Below, in pieces: positions 17,838 through 28,169 of a stretch of 64,000 bases of DNA. How positions within the stretch are numbered: position 1 is the stretch's first letter; each line of letters begins with the position of its first letter. Source of the DNA: Sporohalobacter salinus (GTDB taxonomy: Bacteria > Bacillota > Halanaerobiia > Halobacteroidales > Acetohalobiaceae). Under the pieces are notes generated by a model. That model had not been told where the DNA came from. It made no database searches and saw only the letters and a list, made by a program, of their open reading frames with translations. The position numbers and the translations under genes were made by a program. Location of the stretch: the NCBI RefSeq assembly GCF_016908635.1, contig NZ_JAFBEG010000001.1:62001-126000 (forward strand), read 5' to 3'.

Positions 17838-18854
17838 ATGGGACTTACAATTAAAGATATTGCTAAAAAAGCCGGTGTTTCTATTGCAACAGTTTCTCGA
17901 GTATTAAATGATAAACCTGATGTTAGCGAAGATACTAAAAAAGAAATTCAAAGTATTATAAATGAACTGGGTTATAATCCTAGTGGTGTTGCCCGAGGAT
18001 TGGTTTTAAGTCAGACATATACAATTGGTTTGATCATACCTGATATTAGTAATCCATTCTTTCCAGCTGTAGCTAGAGGAGTAGAAGATGAGGCTAAAAA
18101 ATCAGGTTATTCTGTTATCTTTTGTAATACTGATAATAATAAGAAAGATGAAAAAGAGGCAATTCAGCTCATGAAGAATAAAAAGGTAGATGGCATTATA
18201 CTATCTCTATCCATACATAATAAACAAGAACTGAAAAGCCTAAAAGAAAATGGATTTCCAGTAGTGCAGATTGATAGAAAGATACCAGATTCTGCTTTGG
18301 CAGCTGTAACTATTGATAATGTATTATCTGGTTATCGAGCAGTTGAATATCTAGTTAAGCTGGGACATAAAAGCTTAGGTCATATTACTGGGGATTTGAA
18401 TACTAAGACGGCTCAAGATAGGTTAAAAGGATTTAAACAAGCGACAAAAGAGTTGGAAGCTGTCTATAAAAATGAGTGGATTTTAGAAGGTGATTATAGT
18501 AAAAAAGCCGGTTATGAAGGAATGAAAACGATTTTAAAACAAGATGAACGACCGGAAGCTGTTTTTATTGCTAATGATTTAATGGCTCTTGGAGCTTATG
18601 AAGCAGTTTATAATTACGGATTAGAAATTCCAGATGATATTTCTATTATTGGGCATGATGATATAGAAGTAGCTTCAATAGTTAAACCAGAATTGACTAC
18701 TATAGTTCAACCCAAATATCAATTAGGAGTTGAAGCAGCCAAGATTTTAATTAAACAGATAGAGAATGAAGATTTAGCAGATAGAAAAGAAATTGTTTTA
18801 GATCCTGAATTAGTTGTTAGAGATTCTACAGGAAAGGAGCAAGAGAATGAATGA
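17838..18854 (+). CDS. rbsR: LacI-family ribose operon repressor
   Basis: A 338-residue repressor starting at ATG 17838 behind AGGAGTGG. The N-terminal helix-turn-helix (TIKDIAKKAGVSIATVSRVLN) and hinge (NPSGVARGLVLSQT) are followed by a periplasmic-binding-like ligand domain (GLIIPDISNPFFPAVARGVEDEA). It heads the ribose operon with an operator at its own start point, so ribose or ribose-phosphate probably relieves repression. Its stop overlaps the rbsK start by 8 bp, giving translational coupling. Confidence 0.92.
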   Translation: MGLTIKDIAKKAGVSIATVSRVLNDKPDVSEDTKKEIQSIINELGYNPSGVARGLVLSQTYTIGLIIPDISNPFFPAVARGVEDEAKKSGYSVIFCNTDNNKKDEKEAIQLMKNKKVDGIILSLSIHNKQELKSLKENGFPVVQIDRKIPDSALAAVTIDNVLSGYRAVEYLVKLGHKSLGHITGDLNTKTAQDRLKGFKQATKELEAVYKNEWILEGDYSKKAGYEGMKTILKQDERPEAVFIANDLMALGAYEAVYNYGLEIPDDISIIGHDDIEVASIVKPELTTIVQPKYQLGVEAAKILIKQIENEDLADRKEIVLDPELVVRDSTGKEQENE

Positions 18855-19761
18855 AATTTTAGTGATTGGCAGTATGAACATGGACTTAGTTGTTCAAGCT
18901 GAAACCTATCCGCAAGCTGGTGAAACTATACTTGGCAGTAGTTTTGATCAGATTCCTGGTGGGAAAGGAGCTAATCAAGCTGTAGCGGTTGGTAGATTAG
19001 AAGGGGATGTTGGTTTTATTGGTGCTTGTGGGAATGATGACTTTGGCGATAAACTATTAACTAATTTAAACCAGGCAGGAGTTAACATAGATAACATATT
19101 TAGAACTGATATAAATACTGGAATTGCTGCTATCACTGTAGAGGAAAGTGGTGAAAATAGAATTATAGTAGTGCCTGGGGCTAATCATGAATTAACTCCA
19201 ACTAAAATTAATAGTCTAGAGGATAGGATTGGACAGGCAGAAGTTATTCTCCTACAGTTAGAAATTCCCTTGGAAACAATATTGCATATAGTAGATTTAG
19301 CTGAAAATTATCAAACAAAAGTAATATTAGATCCTGCCCCAGCACAAAAATTGCCAGAAGGACTTTATAGTAAAGTTGATTATATATTACCGAATGAAGG
19401 GGAATTGGATACTTTAATTGACTGTTATGAGGGAACTAGCCGAGATGAAAAGATAGAAACACTTTTAAACCTAGGAGTAAAAAAAGTTCTTTTAACCTGC
19501 GGTAGTAAGGGAGTTTCACTATATACTAAAGAGCAGCAGAAAGATTATCCAGCAGTTACAGTAGAAGTAGTGGATACTACAGCAGCTGGTGATGCCTTTG
19601 CTGGTGCTTTTGCTTACGGCTTACAGCAGGGATGGAATGAAGATAGATCAATTAAATTTGCTAGTCAGATAGCAGCATTAGCTGTAACAAAATTAGGAGC
19701 TCAAAGTTCGCTACCTAAGAAAAGAGAAGTAAGAAAATTTCAGCAAGAAAGGGGCATATAG
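18847..19761 (+). CDS. rbsK: Ribokinase
   Basis: A 304-residue PfkB-family kinase phosphorylating D-ribose to ribose 5-phosphate. It has the N-terminal NMDLV and GGKGANQAVA motifs and the catalytic C-terminal DTTAAGDAFAGAF with the base Asp; in typical ribokinases this reads DTTAAGD as here. Start ATG 18847 (ATGAATGAA) follows AAAGGAG with 7-bp spacing; the in-frame upstream codon at 18814 lies inside rbsR and is rejected. Second gene of the operon. Confidence 0.95.
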   Translation: MNEILVIGSMNMDLVVQAETYPQAGETILGSSFDQIPGGKGANQAVAVGRLEGDVGFIGACGNDDFGDKLLTNLNQAGVNIDNIFRTDINTGIAAITVEESGENRIIVVPGANHELTPTKINSLEDRIGQAEVILLQLEIPLETILHIVDLAENYQTKVILDPAPAQKLPEGLYSKVDYILPNEGELDTLIDCYEGTSRDEKIETLLNLGVKKVLLTCGSKGVSLYTKEQQKDYPAVTVEVVDTTAAGDAFAGAFAYGLQQGWNEDRSIKFASQIAALAVTKLGAQSSLPKKREVRKFQQERGI

Positions 19762-19763
19762 AG

Positions 19764-20159
19764 GTGAAAAAACAGGGTATTCTTAATAATGATTTATCAA
19801 AATTAATTGCTGAGATGGGGCATACTGATAAATTAGTAATTTGTGATGCTGGGTTACCTATTCCATCAGAAGCTAATAGAATTGATTTGGCTTTAACTGA
19901 AGGAGTTCCTAAATTTATTGAAGCTTTGGCAGCTATTCTGGATGATTTAGTAGTTGAGCGAGCTATTATAGCTGAAGAAATGGAGCAAGAAAGCCCAGAA
20001 CTTTTTACCGCTACTATGGAGCTTTTAGGAGAGATTCCAGTAGATAAGTATACCCATGAAGAATTTAAAAAGTTAAGCAAACAGGCCAAGGGGATAGTCC
20101 GTAGTGGAGAAGTAACTCCTTTTGCTAATATTATTTTAATATCTGGAGTGGATTTTTAA
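19764..20159 (+). CDS. rbsD: D-ribose pyranase
   Basis: A 131-residue RbsD that interconverts pyranose and furanose ribose so that ribokinase receives the right form. The motif [22 protein letters not shown] with the catalytic His, and the C-terminal [14 protein letters not shown], are typical. GTG start at 19764 lies two bases after the rbsK stop; its stop overlaps the rbsA ATG (TAATG), so the operon is tightly coupled. Confidence 0.95.
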   Translation: MKKQGILNNDLSKLIAEMGHTDKLVICDAGLPIPSEANRIDLALTEGVPKFIEALAAILDDLVVERAIIAEEMEQESPELFTATMELLGEIPVDKYTHEEFKKLSKQAKGIVRSGEVTPFANIILISGVDF

Positions 20160-21658
20160 TGGTTGAAAATGAATCATTTTTAGAAATGAAAGAAATTACA
20201 AAAAACTTTCCTGGAGTGAAAGCTTTAGATAATGTCAATTTTAATCTTCACCGCGGAGAAGTACATGCGCTATTAGGAGAGAATGGAGCCGGAAAATCTA
20301 CTTTGATGAAGGTCTTAAATGGGATTTATAGTAAGGATAGTGGAACAATTTATTTGGAAGGAGAAAAAGTTAACTTTGGAACTCCTAAAGAAGCTCAGGA
20401 AGCAGGGCTTGCTATTATTCACCAAGAATTGGAGTTGATTCCTAATTTAACAGTAGCTGAGAACATATTTCTAGGGCGGGAACCAGTAGGAAGCCTGCTT
20501 ATTGATTCCCAAAAGTTAGTTAGACAGACTGAAGAGGTAATGGAAAAGTTAGGGGTTAATATTAATTCTAAAAGTAAAGTGAAGGAACTTAATATTGGTA
20601 ATCAGCAGATGGTTGAAATAGCTAAAGCTTTGTCGCAGAATGCTAATATTTTAGTAATGGATGAACCAACTTCTTCGTTAACACCACAGGAGATAGAAAT
20701 TTTGTTTTCATTAATTGAACGTCTAAAGAAACAAGGGATTGCTATTATTTATATTTCTCATAGGCTAGAAGAGATTTTCAAAATTTGTGATCGAGTAACA
20801 GTATTAAGAGATGGTGAGCTAGTAGGGACTACGAAAGTTGATACTACAGATAGAGATGAATTAATTAATATGATGGTAGGACGAGAGCTTGAAAATAGAT
20901 TTCCAAAAATCAAATGTAATAGAAGTGATAAAATTTTAGAAATTAAAAATTTAACAGTTCCAGGTAAAATAGAGAACGTTTCTTTTGATCTGTATCGAGG
21001 TGAAGTTTTAGGGGTTGCAGGTTTAATGGGAGCAGGGAGAACTGAGTTAGGTAAAAGTATTTACGGTGTTTTTTCTTCTCAGACAGGAGAACTTCATTTC
21101 AAAGGCAAGAAAACAACTATTTCTTCCCCAAAAGAAGCAATTCAATCAGGAATTTATTATCTTAGTGAAGACCGAAAAGATGAAGGATTAGTTTTAAGCC
21201 TTTCTGTTAAGGAAAATATATCACTATCAATTTTGCGGCGGTTACAAAATTTTTGTTTCATAAATAAAGAGGAAGAGGATAGGATAGCTGCTAATTATAT
21301 TGATGAGTTACGAATTAAGACTCCAAATGCTAAACAGCAAGTAAAGAATTTAAGCGGTGGTAATCAGCAGAAGGTAGCTATCTCTAAATTATTGACTACT
21401 AAACCGGAAGTTGTAATTTTGGATGAACCGACTCGCGGAATTGATGTTGGAGCCAAACGTGAAGTCTATAATTTAATTGATCAATTAATACAACAGAATG
21501 TAGCAGTTATCTTAATTTCTTCCGAATTACCAGAAATTTTAAATTTAAGCCATAGGATTTTAGTGATGTATGAACATTCTGTAGCAGGTAGCTTAGATAT
21601 TAAGCAGGCCAGTCAAGAGAAAATAATGCATTTAGCAACAGGAGGTAGAAGAAATTGA
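20159..21658 (+). CDS. rbsA: Ribose ABC transporter, ATP-binding protein
   Basis: A 499-residue tandem ATPase. The first half has Walker [10 protein letters not shown] (near residue 41), signature LNIGNQQM and Walker [11 protein letters not shown]; the second has the weak Walker [10 protein letters not shown], signature LSGGNQQKV and [11 protein letters not shown]. This is the arrangement of CUT2 sugar importers. It energises uptake with RbsC and RbsB at the membrane. Stop overlaps the rbsC start. Confidence 0.95.
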   Translation: MVENESFLEMKEITKNFPGVKALDNVNFNLHRGEVHALLGENGAGKSTLMKVLNGIYSKDSGTIYLEGEKVNFGTPKEAQEAGLAIIHQELELIPNLTVAENIFLGREPVGSLLIDSQKLVRQTEEVMEKLGVNINSKSKVKELNIGNQQMVEIAKALSQNANILVMDEPTSSLTPQEIEILFSLIERLKKQGIAIIYISHRLEEIFKICDRVTVLRDGELVGTTKVDTTDRDELINMMVGRELENRFPKIKCNRSDKILEIKNLTVPGKIENVSFDLYRGEVLGVAGLMGAGRTELGKSIYGVFSSQTGELHFKGKKTTISSPKEAIQSGIYYLSEDRKDEGLVLSLSVKENISLSILRRLQNFCFINKEEEDRIAANYIDELRIKTPNAKQQVKNLSGGNQQKVAISKLLTTKPEVVILDEPTRGIDVGAKREVYNLIDQLIQQNVAVILISSELPEILNLSHRILVMYEHSVAGSLDIKQASQEKIMHLATGGRRN

Positions 21659-22632
21659 AATCAGATAATCAAAAAAATGTAGCTACTTCAAATAGAGATT
21701 TTTCTAAACTTATAGATTTAATTAGTAGATTTAAATCTGGGATTGGATTAATAGTATTAGTAATTGGACTATCTTTTGCAAGTGATTATTTTTTAACAGT
21801 TCATAATTTAATTAATGTAGCACGGCAAATTTCAATTAATGCTATTTTAGCTTTTGGTATGACTTTTGTTATTCTTACTAGTGGTATTGATTTATCTGTT
21901 GGTTCTATGTTGGCTCTGTCATCAATAATTACTGCTAGTTTATTAACAGGAGGATATCCAATATTTATAGCAATTTTAGCTGGATTATTGGTTGGGACTT
22001 TGTTGGGATTAGCTAATGGATTAATGGTAGCTAAAGCTAAGATGCCAGCTTTTATTGTAACTTTAGGAATGATGGCTATTGCTCGTGGTTTAACATTAGA
22101 TTATTCAAATGGAAGGCCTATTTCAGGATTTGATGAAGGATTTAGAATTATAGGGGCTGGACATATAGGATTTATTCCAATACCGGTAATAGTTATGATT
22201 TTAATTTTATTAATCTGTTATATTATCTTAAAAAAGACTCCTTTTGGTCGTTATATTTATGCTATAGGTGGCAATGAAAATGCTGCTAAATTATCTGGGA
22301 TTAATACTGATGTAGTTAAGACTAGTGCTTATGTTATTAGTGGATTTTTAGCAGGAGTGAGTGGTGTGATATTAGCTGCTAGATTAAATTCAGCTCAGCC
22401 AACGGCTGGCACAGGTTATGAGTTAAATGCAATAGCCGCTGTAGTGTTAGGTGGGACAAGTCTAGCTGGGGGACGAGGAAATATTATTGGAACTATTATT
22501 GGAGCTTTGATTATTGGAATTTTACATAATGGTTTAAATCTTTTAGATGTATCTTCTTTTTATCAATCAGTAGCTAAGGGGGCAGTAATTTTAGTTGCGG
22601 TCTTTTTAGATCGCAGAAGCAAAAGAAATTGA
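21655..22632 (+). CDS. rbsC: Ribose ABC transporter, permease
   Basis: A 325-residue permease with about eight to ten membrane segments of the CUT2/RbsC family ([53 protein letters not shown]). TTG start 21655 overlaps the rbsA stop, behind GGAGGTAG. It forms the channel energised by RbsA and loaded by RbsB. After it come 86 bp with an idle GGGGGTG site before rbsB. Confidence 0.95.
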   Translation: MKSDNQKNVATSNRDFSKLIDLISRFKSGIGLIVLVIGLSFASDYFLTVHNLINVARQISINAILAFGMTFVILTSGIDLSVGSMLALSSIITASLLTGGYPIFIAILAGLLVGTLLGLANGLMVAKAKMPAFIVTLGMMAIARGLTLDYSNGRPISGFDEGFRIIGAGHIGFIPIPVIVMILILLICYIILKKTPFGRYIYAIGGNENAAKLSGINTDVVKTSAYVISGFLAGVSGVILAARLNSAQPTAGTGYELNAIAAVVLGGTSLAGGRGNIIGTIIGALIIGILHNGLNLLDVSSFYQSVAKGAVILVAVFLDRRSKRN

Positions 22633-22718
22633 TAAATTAGTAAAGGGGGTGAATATATTAGCAGTAGTTAGAAAGAGGTTATATTTAAGTTAAATTTAAA
22701 AAGAGAAAGGGGAGATTT

Positions 22719-23636
22719 TTGTTGAGAAATAAGTTAATAGCTATAGCGTTAATTTTGGTAGTAGCAGTTGGGGTGTTAGGATGTCAGAATAATACTAAGC
22801 AAAGTAAAGAAAAAGAAGGCTTAAAAATTGGTTTAGCTGTATCTACTCAGAATAATCCATTTTTCGTTGATTTAAAGAATGGTGCTGAAAAGAAAGCAAA
22901 GAAGTTAGGGATTGAATTATTAACAGTGGATGCACAGGATGATGCTGCTAAACAACAAAATAGTATTGAAGATTTAATTATGAAAGAAGTTGATGTATTA
23001 ATTATAAATCCAGTAGATGGAGATGCAGTTGTTTCAGCTATTGAATCAGCTAATGAAGCAGATATTCCAGTGATTACTGTTGATAGAGGAGCTAATGGTG
23101 GCGAAGTTGTATCACATATTGCTTCCGATAATGTAGAAGGAGGTAAGATGGCTGCTGACTTCATTGCCAAGAAGTTAAATGAGAAAGGTAAAGTAGTAGA
23201 ACTGGAAGGGATTCCAGGGACATCTGCTGCTAGAGATAGAGGTAAAGGATTTAATAAAGGTATTAAAGAGTATGGAGATATTGAGGTAATTGCTAATCAG
23301 CCGGCTGATTTTAATCGAGCTAAAGGTATGACAGTTATGGAAAACATTTTACAATCTGAGTCTAATATTGATGCTGTTTTTGCCCATAATGATTCTATGG
23401 CTTTAGGAGCTATTGAAGCTATTAAAGCAGCTGATAGATCAGATGAAATTACTGTAGTTGGTTTTGATGCTATTGATGATGCAGTAAAATCAGTTAAAGA
23501 AGGCAAATTGGCAGCAACTATTGCTCAAAAACCTGGATTAATGGGAGAGATGGCTGTAGAAACGGCTAAAAAAGTAGCTAATGACAAAAAAGTTAAAGAT
23601 TATACACCAGTTCCATTAAAATTAATTACTGAATAA
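22719..23636 (+). CDS. rbsB: Ribose-binding lipoprotein
   Basis: A 305-residue periplasmic-binding-type receptor with a lipoprotein signal (hydrophobic ALILVVAVGVLGC, lipobox LGC near residue 22), so it is tethered outside the membrane. The mature domain begins KIGLAVSTQNNPFFVDLKNG, typical of RbsB, and contains HNDSMALGAIEA. Start is one of two consecutive TTG codons (22719 or 22722) after AGAAAGGGGAG. Last gene of the operon, ended by the terminator at 23646. Confidence 0.93.
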   Translation: MLRNKLIAIALILVVAVGVLGCQNNTKQSKEKEGLKIGLAVSTQNNPFFVDLKNGAEKKAKKLGIELLTVDAQDDAAKQQNSIEDLIMKEVDVLIINPVDGDAVVSAIESANEADIPVITVDRGANGGEVVSHIASDNVEGGKMAADFIAKKLNEKGKVVELEGIPGTSAARDRGKGFNKGIKEYGDIEVIANQPADFNRAKGMTVMENILQSESNIDAVFAHNDSMALGAIEAIKAADRSDEITVVGFDAIDDAVKSVKEGKLAATIAQKPGLMGEMAVETAKKVANDKKVKDYTPVPLKLITE

Positions 23637-23645
23637 GTATAATTG

Positions 23646-23681
23646 CGGATTAGGCTTATGGTCTAATCCGTTTTATTTTTG
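23646..23681 (+). terminator. Terminator of the ribose operon
   Basis: CGGATTAG and CTAATCCG pair around a 9-nt loop followed by TTTTATTTTT. Confidence 0.9.
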
Positions 23682-23780
23682 ACTAAAAATATTTGATTAA
23701 TTACCTAGATATAGAATTTAATTTATGGTAAAATGATTTTGATGTTATAAATGAAATAATAGAATGAAGGAGTGAGATCA

Positions 23781-23993
23781 ATGCCTATTTATGAATTTAG
23801 GTGTAAGGATTGTGGTTATGAGTTTGAAGCATTATGTGGTTCAAATAATGAAAGGCCTGATTGCTGTCCTGAATGTAAAGCACAAGAGTTAAAAAAGCTT
23901 CTTTCGACTTTTAGTGCTAAAGGTCCTACTATTAGCAGTGGAGATGGTAGCTGTAGTGATTGCAGTTCTACAAGCTGTGATACTTGTAGTTAA
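23781..23993 (+). CDS. FmdB-type zinc-ribbon protein
   Basis: A 70-residue protein starting MPIYEFRCKDCGYEFE, the standard opening of the FmdB putative regulatory family, with a zinc ribbon CxxC...CxxC (CKDC, CCPEC) and a Cys/Ser-rich tail (CSDCSSTSCDTC) that may bind a second metal. ATG 23781 is eight bases after AAGGAG; the GTG at 23772 overlaps that site. Function is unknown; methylotroph FmdB was proposed to regulate amidase genes. Confidence 0.88.
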   Translation: MPIYEFRCKDCGYEFEALCGSNNERPDCCPECKAQELKKLLSTFSAKGPTISSGDGSCSDCSSTSCDTCS

Positions 23994-23998
23994 TTAAC

Positions 23999-24024
23999 AG
24001 CAGGCTTGATTGCCTGCTTTTTTA
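23999..24024 (+). terminator. Terminator after the FmdB-type gene
   Basis: AGCAGGC and GCCTGCT with a 6-nt loop and a run of six T. It also overlaps the 3' end of the convergent parA-type gene. Confidence 0.88.
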
Positions 24025-24792
24025 AATTTCATTATTTTTAATTAATTCTCGAGCTAGATTACGATAACCATCGGCACCTGGAATATTTTTAGCATAGTGG
24101 ATTATTGGTTCTTGTGCTTCGGCTGCTTCAGCAAATCTAATACTGCGGTAGATAATATGGTTATAGACTTTAATTTTTGGTTCGAACCGGTCTCGAATCT
24201 GCTTTAGAGCCCATTCAGTATGATTTGTTCTTCTATCAAACATAGTCGGTAAAACTCCATTGACTTTTAGATTGCTATTTAATTGTCCTTGAACTTTTTT
24301 AATCATTTTCATTAATCCATCTACTCCACGTAAAGCTAAATATTCACAAGAAATGGGAATAATGACTTGATTAGCTGCTGTCATAGCATTAAGGGTTAAA
24401 AGACCTAAAGAAGGTTGACCATCAATGATTATTAGGTCATAGTTATTTCTGATCGGATTTAAAATAGCAGTAAGTCTTCTTTCTCTGGCTACTGTATTCA
24501 TAAGTTCCATTTCACTGACAGCAAGATCAACATTAGCAGGGATAAGATCAGGACCAAAATTAGTTTCAAGGATAATTTCATTAGTCATATCTTCATTTTG
24601 TAAGGCATTATAGATAGTTAATTTTAATTCATCCGGTTCATGACCACAGTGGAAAGTTAATCCTCCTTGAGGATCCAGATCAACCAATAATATATCTTTA
24701 CCTAATTCAGTTAGAACTGCCCCTAAATTAAGAGCGGTGGTAGTCTTTCCAACGCCTCCCTTTTGATTAGCAATTACAAGTACTTGTCCCAT
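24022..24792 (-). CDS. ParA/Soj-family ATPase without a partner gene
   Basis: A 256-residue P-loop ATPase with the deviant Walker A KGGVGKTT, the switch motif LLVDLDPQGG and DLIIIDGQPSLG, as in ParA/Soj proteins of chromosome or plasmid partition. No parB lies next to it, and no replication genes are nearby, so this may be a secondary ParA used to position another cargo. Start ATG 24792 follows AAAGGAGC. Upstream is a long leader with a stable hairpin at 24864-24905. Confidence 0.9.
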   Translation of the reverse strand: MGQVLVIANQKGGVGKTTTALNLGAVLTELGKDILLVDLDPQGGLTFHCGHEPDELKLTIYNALQNEDMTNEIILETNFGPDLIPANVDLAVSEMELMNTVARERRLTAILNPIRNNYDLIIIDGQPSLGLLTLNAMTAANQVIIPISCEYLALRGVDGLMKMIKKVQGQLNSNLKVNGVLPTMFDRRTNHTEWALKQIRDRFEPKIKVYNHIIYRSIRFAEAAEAQEPIIHYAKNIPGADGYRNLARELIKNNEI

Positions 24793-25266
24793 TATGATTA
24801 GCTCCTTTTTTACTCATTATACCATTTATGGATCAAAATTTAAATATTTTAGTAAAAATAATAGGCAGTATAGAGGATAAGGGGAGAAACTCCTTCTATA
24901 CTGCCGTTAGTTTAGAGGAGGGGAGGTAAATCATTAAATATTGATCTTGGTTCTAGTCTTAATGTAACCTAAAGGTTAGGAAATTATGAATGAAGTATTT
25001 AGTTTTAAAGTTAAATTAAACAAATTTAATAAATATTAAACTTATTGTTTATCATTAAATTTGGGTTTAATTGTTGTTAAATAGTAAGGTGATTTGAAAT
25101 TAAGATTACATATAAAATTTAAAATATGAAAAGTATAATTTTAATGGTTATATATAAGAGATAAATGGAAAAAGTAGAATAAATTTAATTTTTAAAAGGT
25201 TTTTTGGAATAAAATGTTTAATTACTTAATTAAGACTGAATCTTTATTTAAAAAGGAGGGGAATCA
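24793..25266. other. Long intergenic region between divergent genes
   Basis: Nearly 480 bp between the ParA-type gene and the phosphatase gene. It holds the hairpin at 24864-24905, a short palindrome TAACCT-AA-AGGTTA (24967-24980), and an idle GAGGAGGGGAGG site near 24914 not followed by a frame of any length. I see no gene. Confidence 0.5.
24864..24905 (-). terminator. Stable hairpin upstream of the ParA-type gene
   Basis: GGCAGTATAGA and TCTATACTGCC form a perfect 11-bp stem with an inner GGAG/CTCC stem. Read on the minus strand it is followed by TATTATTTTTAC, so it could attenuate or end transcription before the ParA-type gene. Confidence 0.6.
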
Positions 25267-26898
25267 TTGAAATTAAATTCTCTTATTTCTAATGATTTTG
25301 CCGTGGATGGTCTTGATAATGCAATTATAATTATTGGCTATAAGTCAAATGAGATTGAATATTTAAATCAAGAGTTTATTACAGTGTTTGATTATAGTAG
25401 TAAAGATGAAATAATGAAGAAAAAGATTGGAGAATTAGAGTTTAATGAGTTAAAAAAGCTTCATGCTTTTTTAAAGGAGAAAAATAAAGAATCAGTTGGG
25501 CCGGTAAAGGTTAATTATCAGAGGGAAAATGCAGAAACACTCTTTTTGAAAATAAAAGCTTGGCAAATAGAATTAAATAATAAAGATTATATTATTTATA
25601 GTATTAAAAAATCGAATAATTCCTATCAGGAATGTTATTTAGAAAATAATGACAAATCACTTAATCAAGATTGTGAATTTAATGAAGTAATACAAGATTT
25701 AAATGATAGTTCTGATATCATAGGAAATAGAAAAAAACTAGATAATTTTTTATTGAAATTACTTCGATCTGCTTTAATGTTTATTGAGTGTGATAAAGGG
25801 ATTGTTTTTTTAAAAGACTTTTTTAATGACCAAGGTTATATGAAAGAAGAAATTGGGGTTAAATTAGATGAAGAAGTGTATCGTAGGTTATTAATTATTT
25901 TTGATAGTGTTTTATTTGGAACGAGAATGATTAAGAAAAAAATCATGGATGTTTTAGAAGATAGTATTAATTTTGAAGATAGGGATATATCATTTGAGTT
26001 AATTAATGATTATGATGGAACTCCATTAGGATTAATTTTATTTTTACAAAAAGAAGATCGTGAGTATAATCTAACGAAAAGTTTACTTAAGGTATTAGGA
26101 GTTACTTATTTGAATTTTGAAGTACAAAGAGTTAAAAACTTACAAAGGGAGCAGAAAAATCAGTTAATTAATCAAGAAGTTAATATAGCAGCTCATATTC
26201 AGACCTCGTTTATTCCTAAAAAGACTCCTCGATATAATAATTTAGAAGTAGCTCTTTATTCTCAGCCATCTAAATTAGTAGGTGGAGATTATTTAGGATT
26301 TCATGAAGAGGAGGATAAATTTGATTTATTAATTTCAGATGTAATGGGTAAAGGTATTCCAGCAGCAATAGTAGTGGCTACAATTCATAGTGCTTTTAAT
26401 ATCTTAAGTGATTTTGATAAGAATTCTGCTCAAATATTAAGTAGTTTAAATAGTAATTTATATCATGATTTAAAAAATCAGTCTGCTTTTGTATCAATGT
26501 TTCATGCTATTTTTGATTTTAAAGAAGAAAAATTAAGATATAGTAATGCAGCTCATAATCCACCTCTTTTATGGTCTCCTAAGCGACAAGAATTTAGTTT
26601 GTTGTCTAAAAAAGGAATTCTGTGTGGGGTTGAATCTGAATATGAATATTCATTACACGAAGTCAAATTAGAAAAAGGAGATATAATAATCTTTTATACT
26701 GATGGGTTAACTGATTTAAGGAATGTTAAAGGAGATAGATTTAAATTAGAAAGAGTTAAAGAATTGATTAAAAATAATTCTTTATCATCTGCTGAAGATT
26801 TAAAAGATAGGTTAATTCAGGAAATAAGTTTATTTATTAAAGAACAGCCTCAACCAGATGATATAAGTTTTGTAATAACAAAATTCTTAAAAGAATAA
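25267..26898 (+). CDS. PP2C-type (SpoIIE/RsbU) phosphatase with PAS-like and GAF-like sensor
   Basis: A 543-residue cytosolic protein. The N-terminal 120 residues look PAS-like (IIIIGYKSNEIEYLNQEF), about 150-300 is GAF-like, a linker helix (INQEVNIAAHIQTSFIPK) precedes the C-terminal phosphatase with metal motifs GGDYLGF and DVMGKGIPAA, then FYTDGLTD and PDDIS. Such enzymes dephosphorylate STAS antagonists and so release sigma or other targets. It is the first gene of a partner-switching cluster ending with a STAS gene. TTG start 25267 follows AAGGAGGGG; the next gene starts 12 bp after its stop. Confidence 0.9.
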   Translation: MKLNSLISNDFAVDGLDNAIIIIGYKSNEIEYLNQEFITVFDYSSKDEIMKKKIGELEFNELKKLHAFLKEKNKESVGPVKVNYQRENAETLFLKIKAWQIELNNKDYIIYSIKKSNNSYQECYLENNDKSLNQDCEFNEVIQDLNDSSDIIGNRKKLDNFLLKLLRSALMFIECDKGIVFLKDFFNDQGYMKEEIGVKLDEEVYRRLLIIFDSVLFGTRMIKKKIMDVLEDSINFEDRDISFELINDYDGTPLGLILFLQKEDREYNLTKSLLKVLGVTYLNFEVQRVKNLQREQKNQLINQEVNIAAHIQTSFIPKKTPRYNNLEVALYSQPSKLVGGDYLGFHEEEDKFDLLISDVMGKGIPAAIVVATIHSAFNILSDFDKNSAQILSSLNSNLYHDLKNQSAFVSMFHAIFDFKEEKLRYSNAAHNPPLLWSPKRQEFSLLSKKGILCGVESEYEYSLHEVKLEKGDIIIFYTDGLTDLRNVKGDRFKLERVKELIKNNSLSSAEDLKDRLIQEISLFIKEQPQPDDISFVITKFLKE

Positions 26899-26910
26899 AG
26901 GGGGGAGGTT

Positions 26911-28158
26911 ATGGATTGTAAGCAATGTAGAGAAGAAGGCTTGGAAAGAAATTGTGTTGAATGCAAAGAGTTAATCAGTGGAAAGCTTTTAGCTAAAAGA
27001 CCTAAGAATAATTTTAAAGTAGAATTAGAGAAAATTAATGGGAATAAAACTTACATGGGTACAGTAGAATTGATTAGCCCAGTTGGATTAGTATTAAAGA
27101 CTGATAACATTTCTGCTGGTAAATATAAAGCAAAATTATTGAACGATTTAGAAATAATAATTTCTACTATTAAAGACAAAGGAAAAAATGGTTATCATTC
27201 TTTTGATATTATTTCAGTAATAAGAGGAGAAGAAGAAAGTAAAAAGTTAAATAAAGAAAATTTTGAAATTTTAATTCGATCTTCGAATGATATAATAAAC
27301 AAACTAACTGAGGATTTACCGCAAACCACTAAAAACATTGTTCGGAATAAGTTAAAAAATGATATTGAAAAGTCTAAGCTTTTGGATGCTTTTGAAGTAG
27401 GAGAAGTTTTGAAGTATAAGAAAGGAAATATAAAACGTTTATCAACTAGTAATGGAATTTTGTTATCTGATAATTATTTAAAAAAGTTTGTAAATGAGTC
27501 TATTCGAGATAGAAGTTATAGACGTGAAAAAACTATAGATGAAGAGGGAGAAAGAGTTTATGATCTACATGCTATCCCGATGGATTATAAATCTGGAGGA
27601 ATAATTGCTGTAGATGTAACTGAGATAATATTTATGGAAAAAGAGCAAAGACAAAAAGAACTAGAGATATACCGAGACATAATAGAAATAGTAACAGGAG
27701 GTAAATTAAAGCTAATTAATTCTCGAGAATTAAAATCTGAGATGAACAAAGGATGTGAAGTTAGTAGTCAAAAGTTAGAAAAGAAAGAGGATGTAAAGAA
27801 AGTACGAGAAAAAGTAAAAAAAGTTTTAAAAGATTTTTCTTTAGATTCTAAAGAAAATACTCATATTATTTTAGCAATCTCTGAAGCTGTAACTAATGCT
27901 CTGAAACATGGGGGTGGGGGAGGATTTGCATTAAGTTTAATAAATGAAAAAATATTAAGAGCAATTATTTTTGATCAAGGTCCAGGAATTGATTTTAGCA
28001 AATTGCCAAAGGTAACTTTAATGGATAAATTTTCTGATTATTCTGGCTTTTCTTTAGGAAATGGATTTACAATAATGTCAAAATTTATGGATACTATATT
28101 TTTAAAAACTGACAAAAATGGAACGACTTTAATTTTAGAAAAGGAATTGAGGAGGTGA
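26911..28158 (+). CDS. HATPase-domain anti-sigma-type kinase with zinc-finger, PilZ-like and PAS-like regions
   Basis: A 415-residue protein with an unusual front end. CxxC pairs at C3/C6 and C15/C18 suggest a bound zinc; residues about 35-110 (YMGTVELISPVGLVLKTDN) resemble a PilZ-type beta barrel; 130-240 looks PAS-like; the C-terminal 140 residues are a HATPase of the RsbW/RsbT class with N-box EAVTNALKHG and DQGPGI. It probably phosphorylates the STAS protein encoded two genes downstream, against the phosphatase upstream. Signal input could come through the zinc or PilZ-like part. Domain calls other than the HATPase are tentative. Confidence 0.8.
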   Translation: MDCKQCREEGLERNCVECKELISGKLLAKRPKNNFKVELEKINGNKTYMGTVELISPVGLVLKTDNISAGKYKAKLLNDLEIIISTIKDKGKNGYHSFDIISVIRGEEESKKLNKENFEILIRSSNDIINKLTEDLPQTTKNIVRNKLKNDIEKSKLLDAFEVGEVLKYKKGNIKRLSTSNGILLSDNYLKKFVNESIRDRSYRREKTIDEEGERVYDLHAIPMDYKSGGIIAVDVTEIIFMEKEQRQKELEIYRDIIEIVTGGKLKLINSRELKSEMNKGCEVSSQKLEKKEDVKKVREKVKKVLKDFSLDSKENTHIILAISEAVTNALKHGGGGGFALSLINEKILRAIIFDQGPGIDFSKLPKVTLMDKFSDYSGFSLGNGFTIMSKFMDTIFLKTDKNGTTLILEKELRR

Positions 28159-28169
28159 GGTAGACTATC

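Noticed and set aside
22633-22718. A small gene between rbsC and rbsB
   Set aside because: A GGGGGTG site is present, but no frame of useful length follows it.
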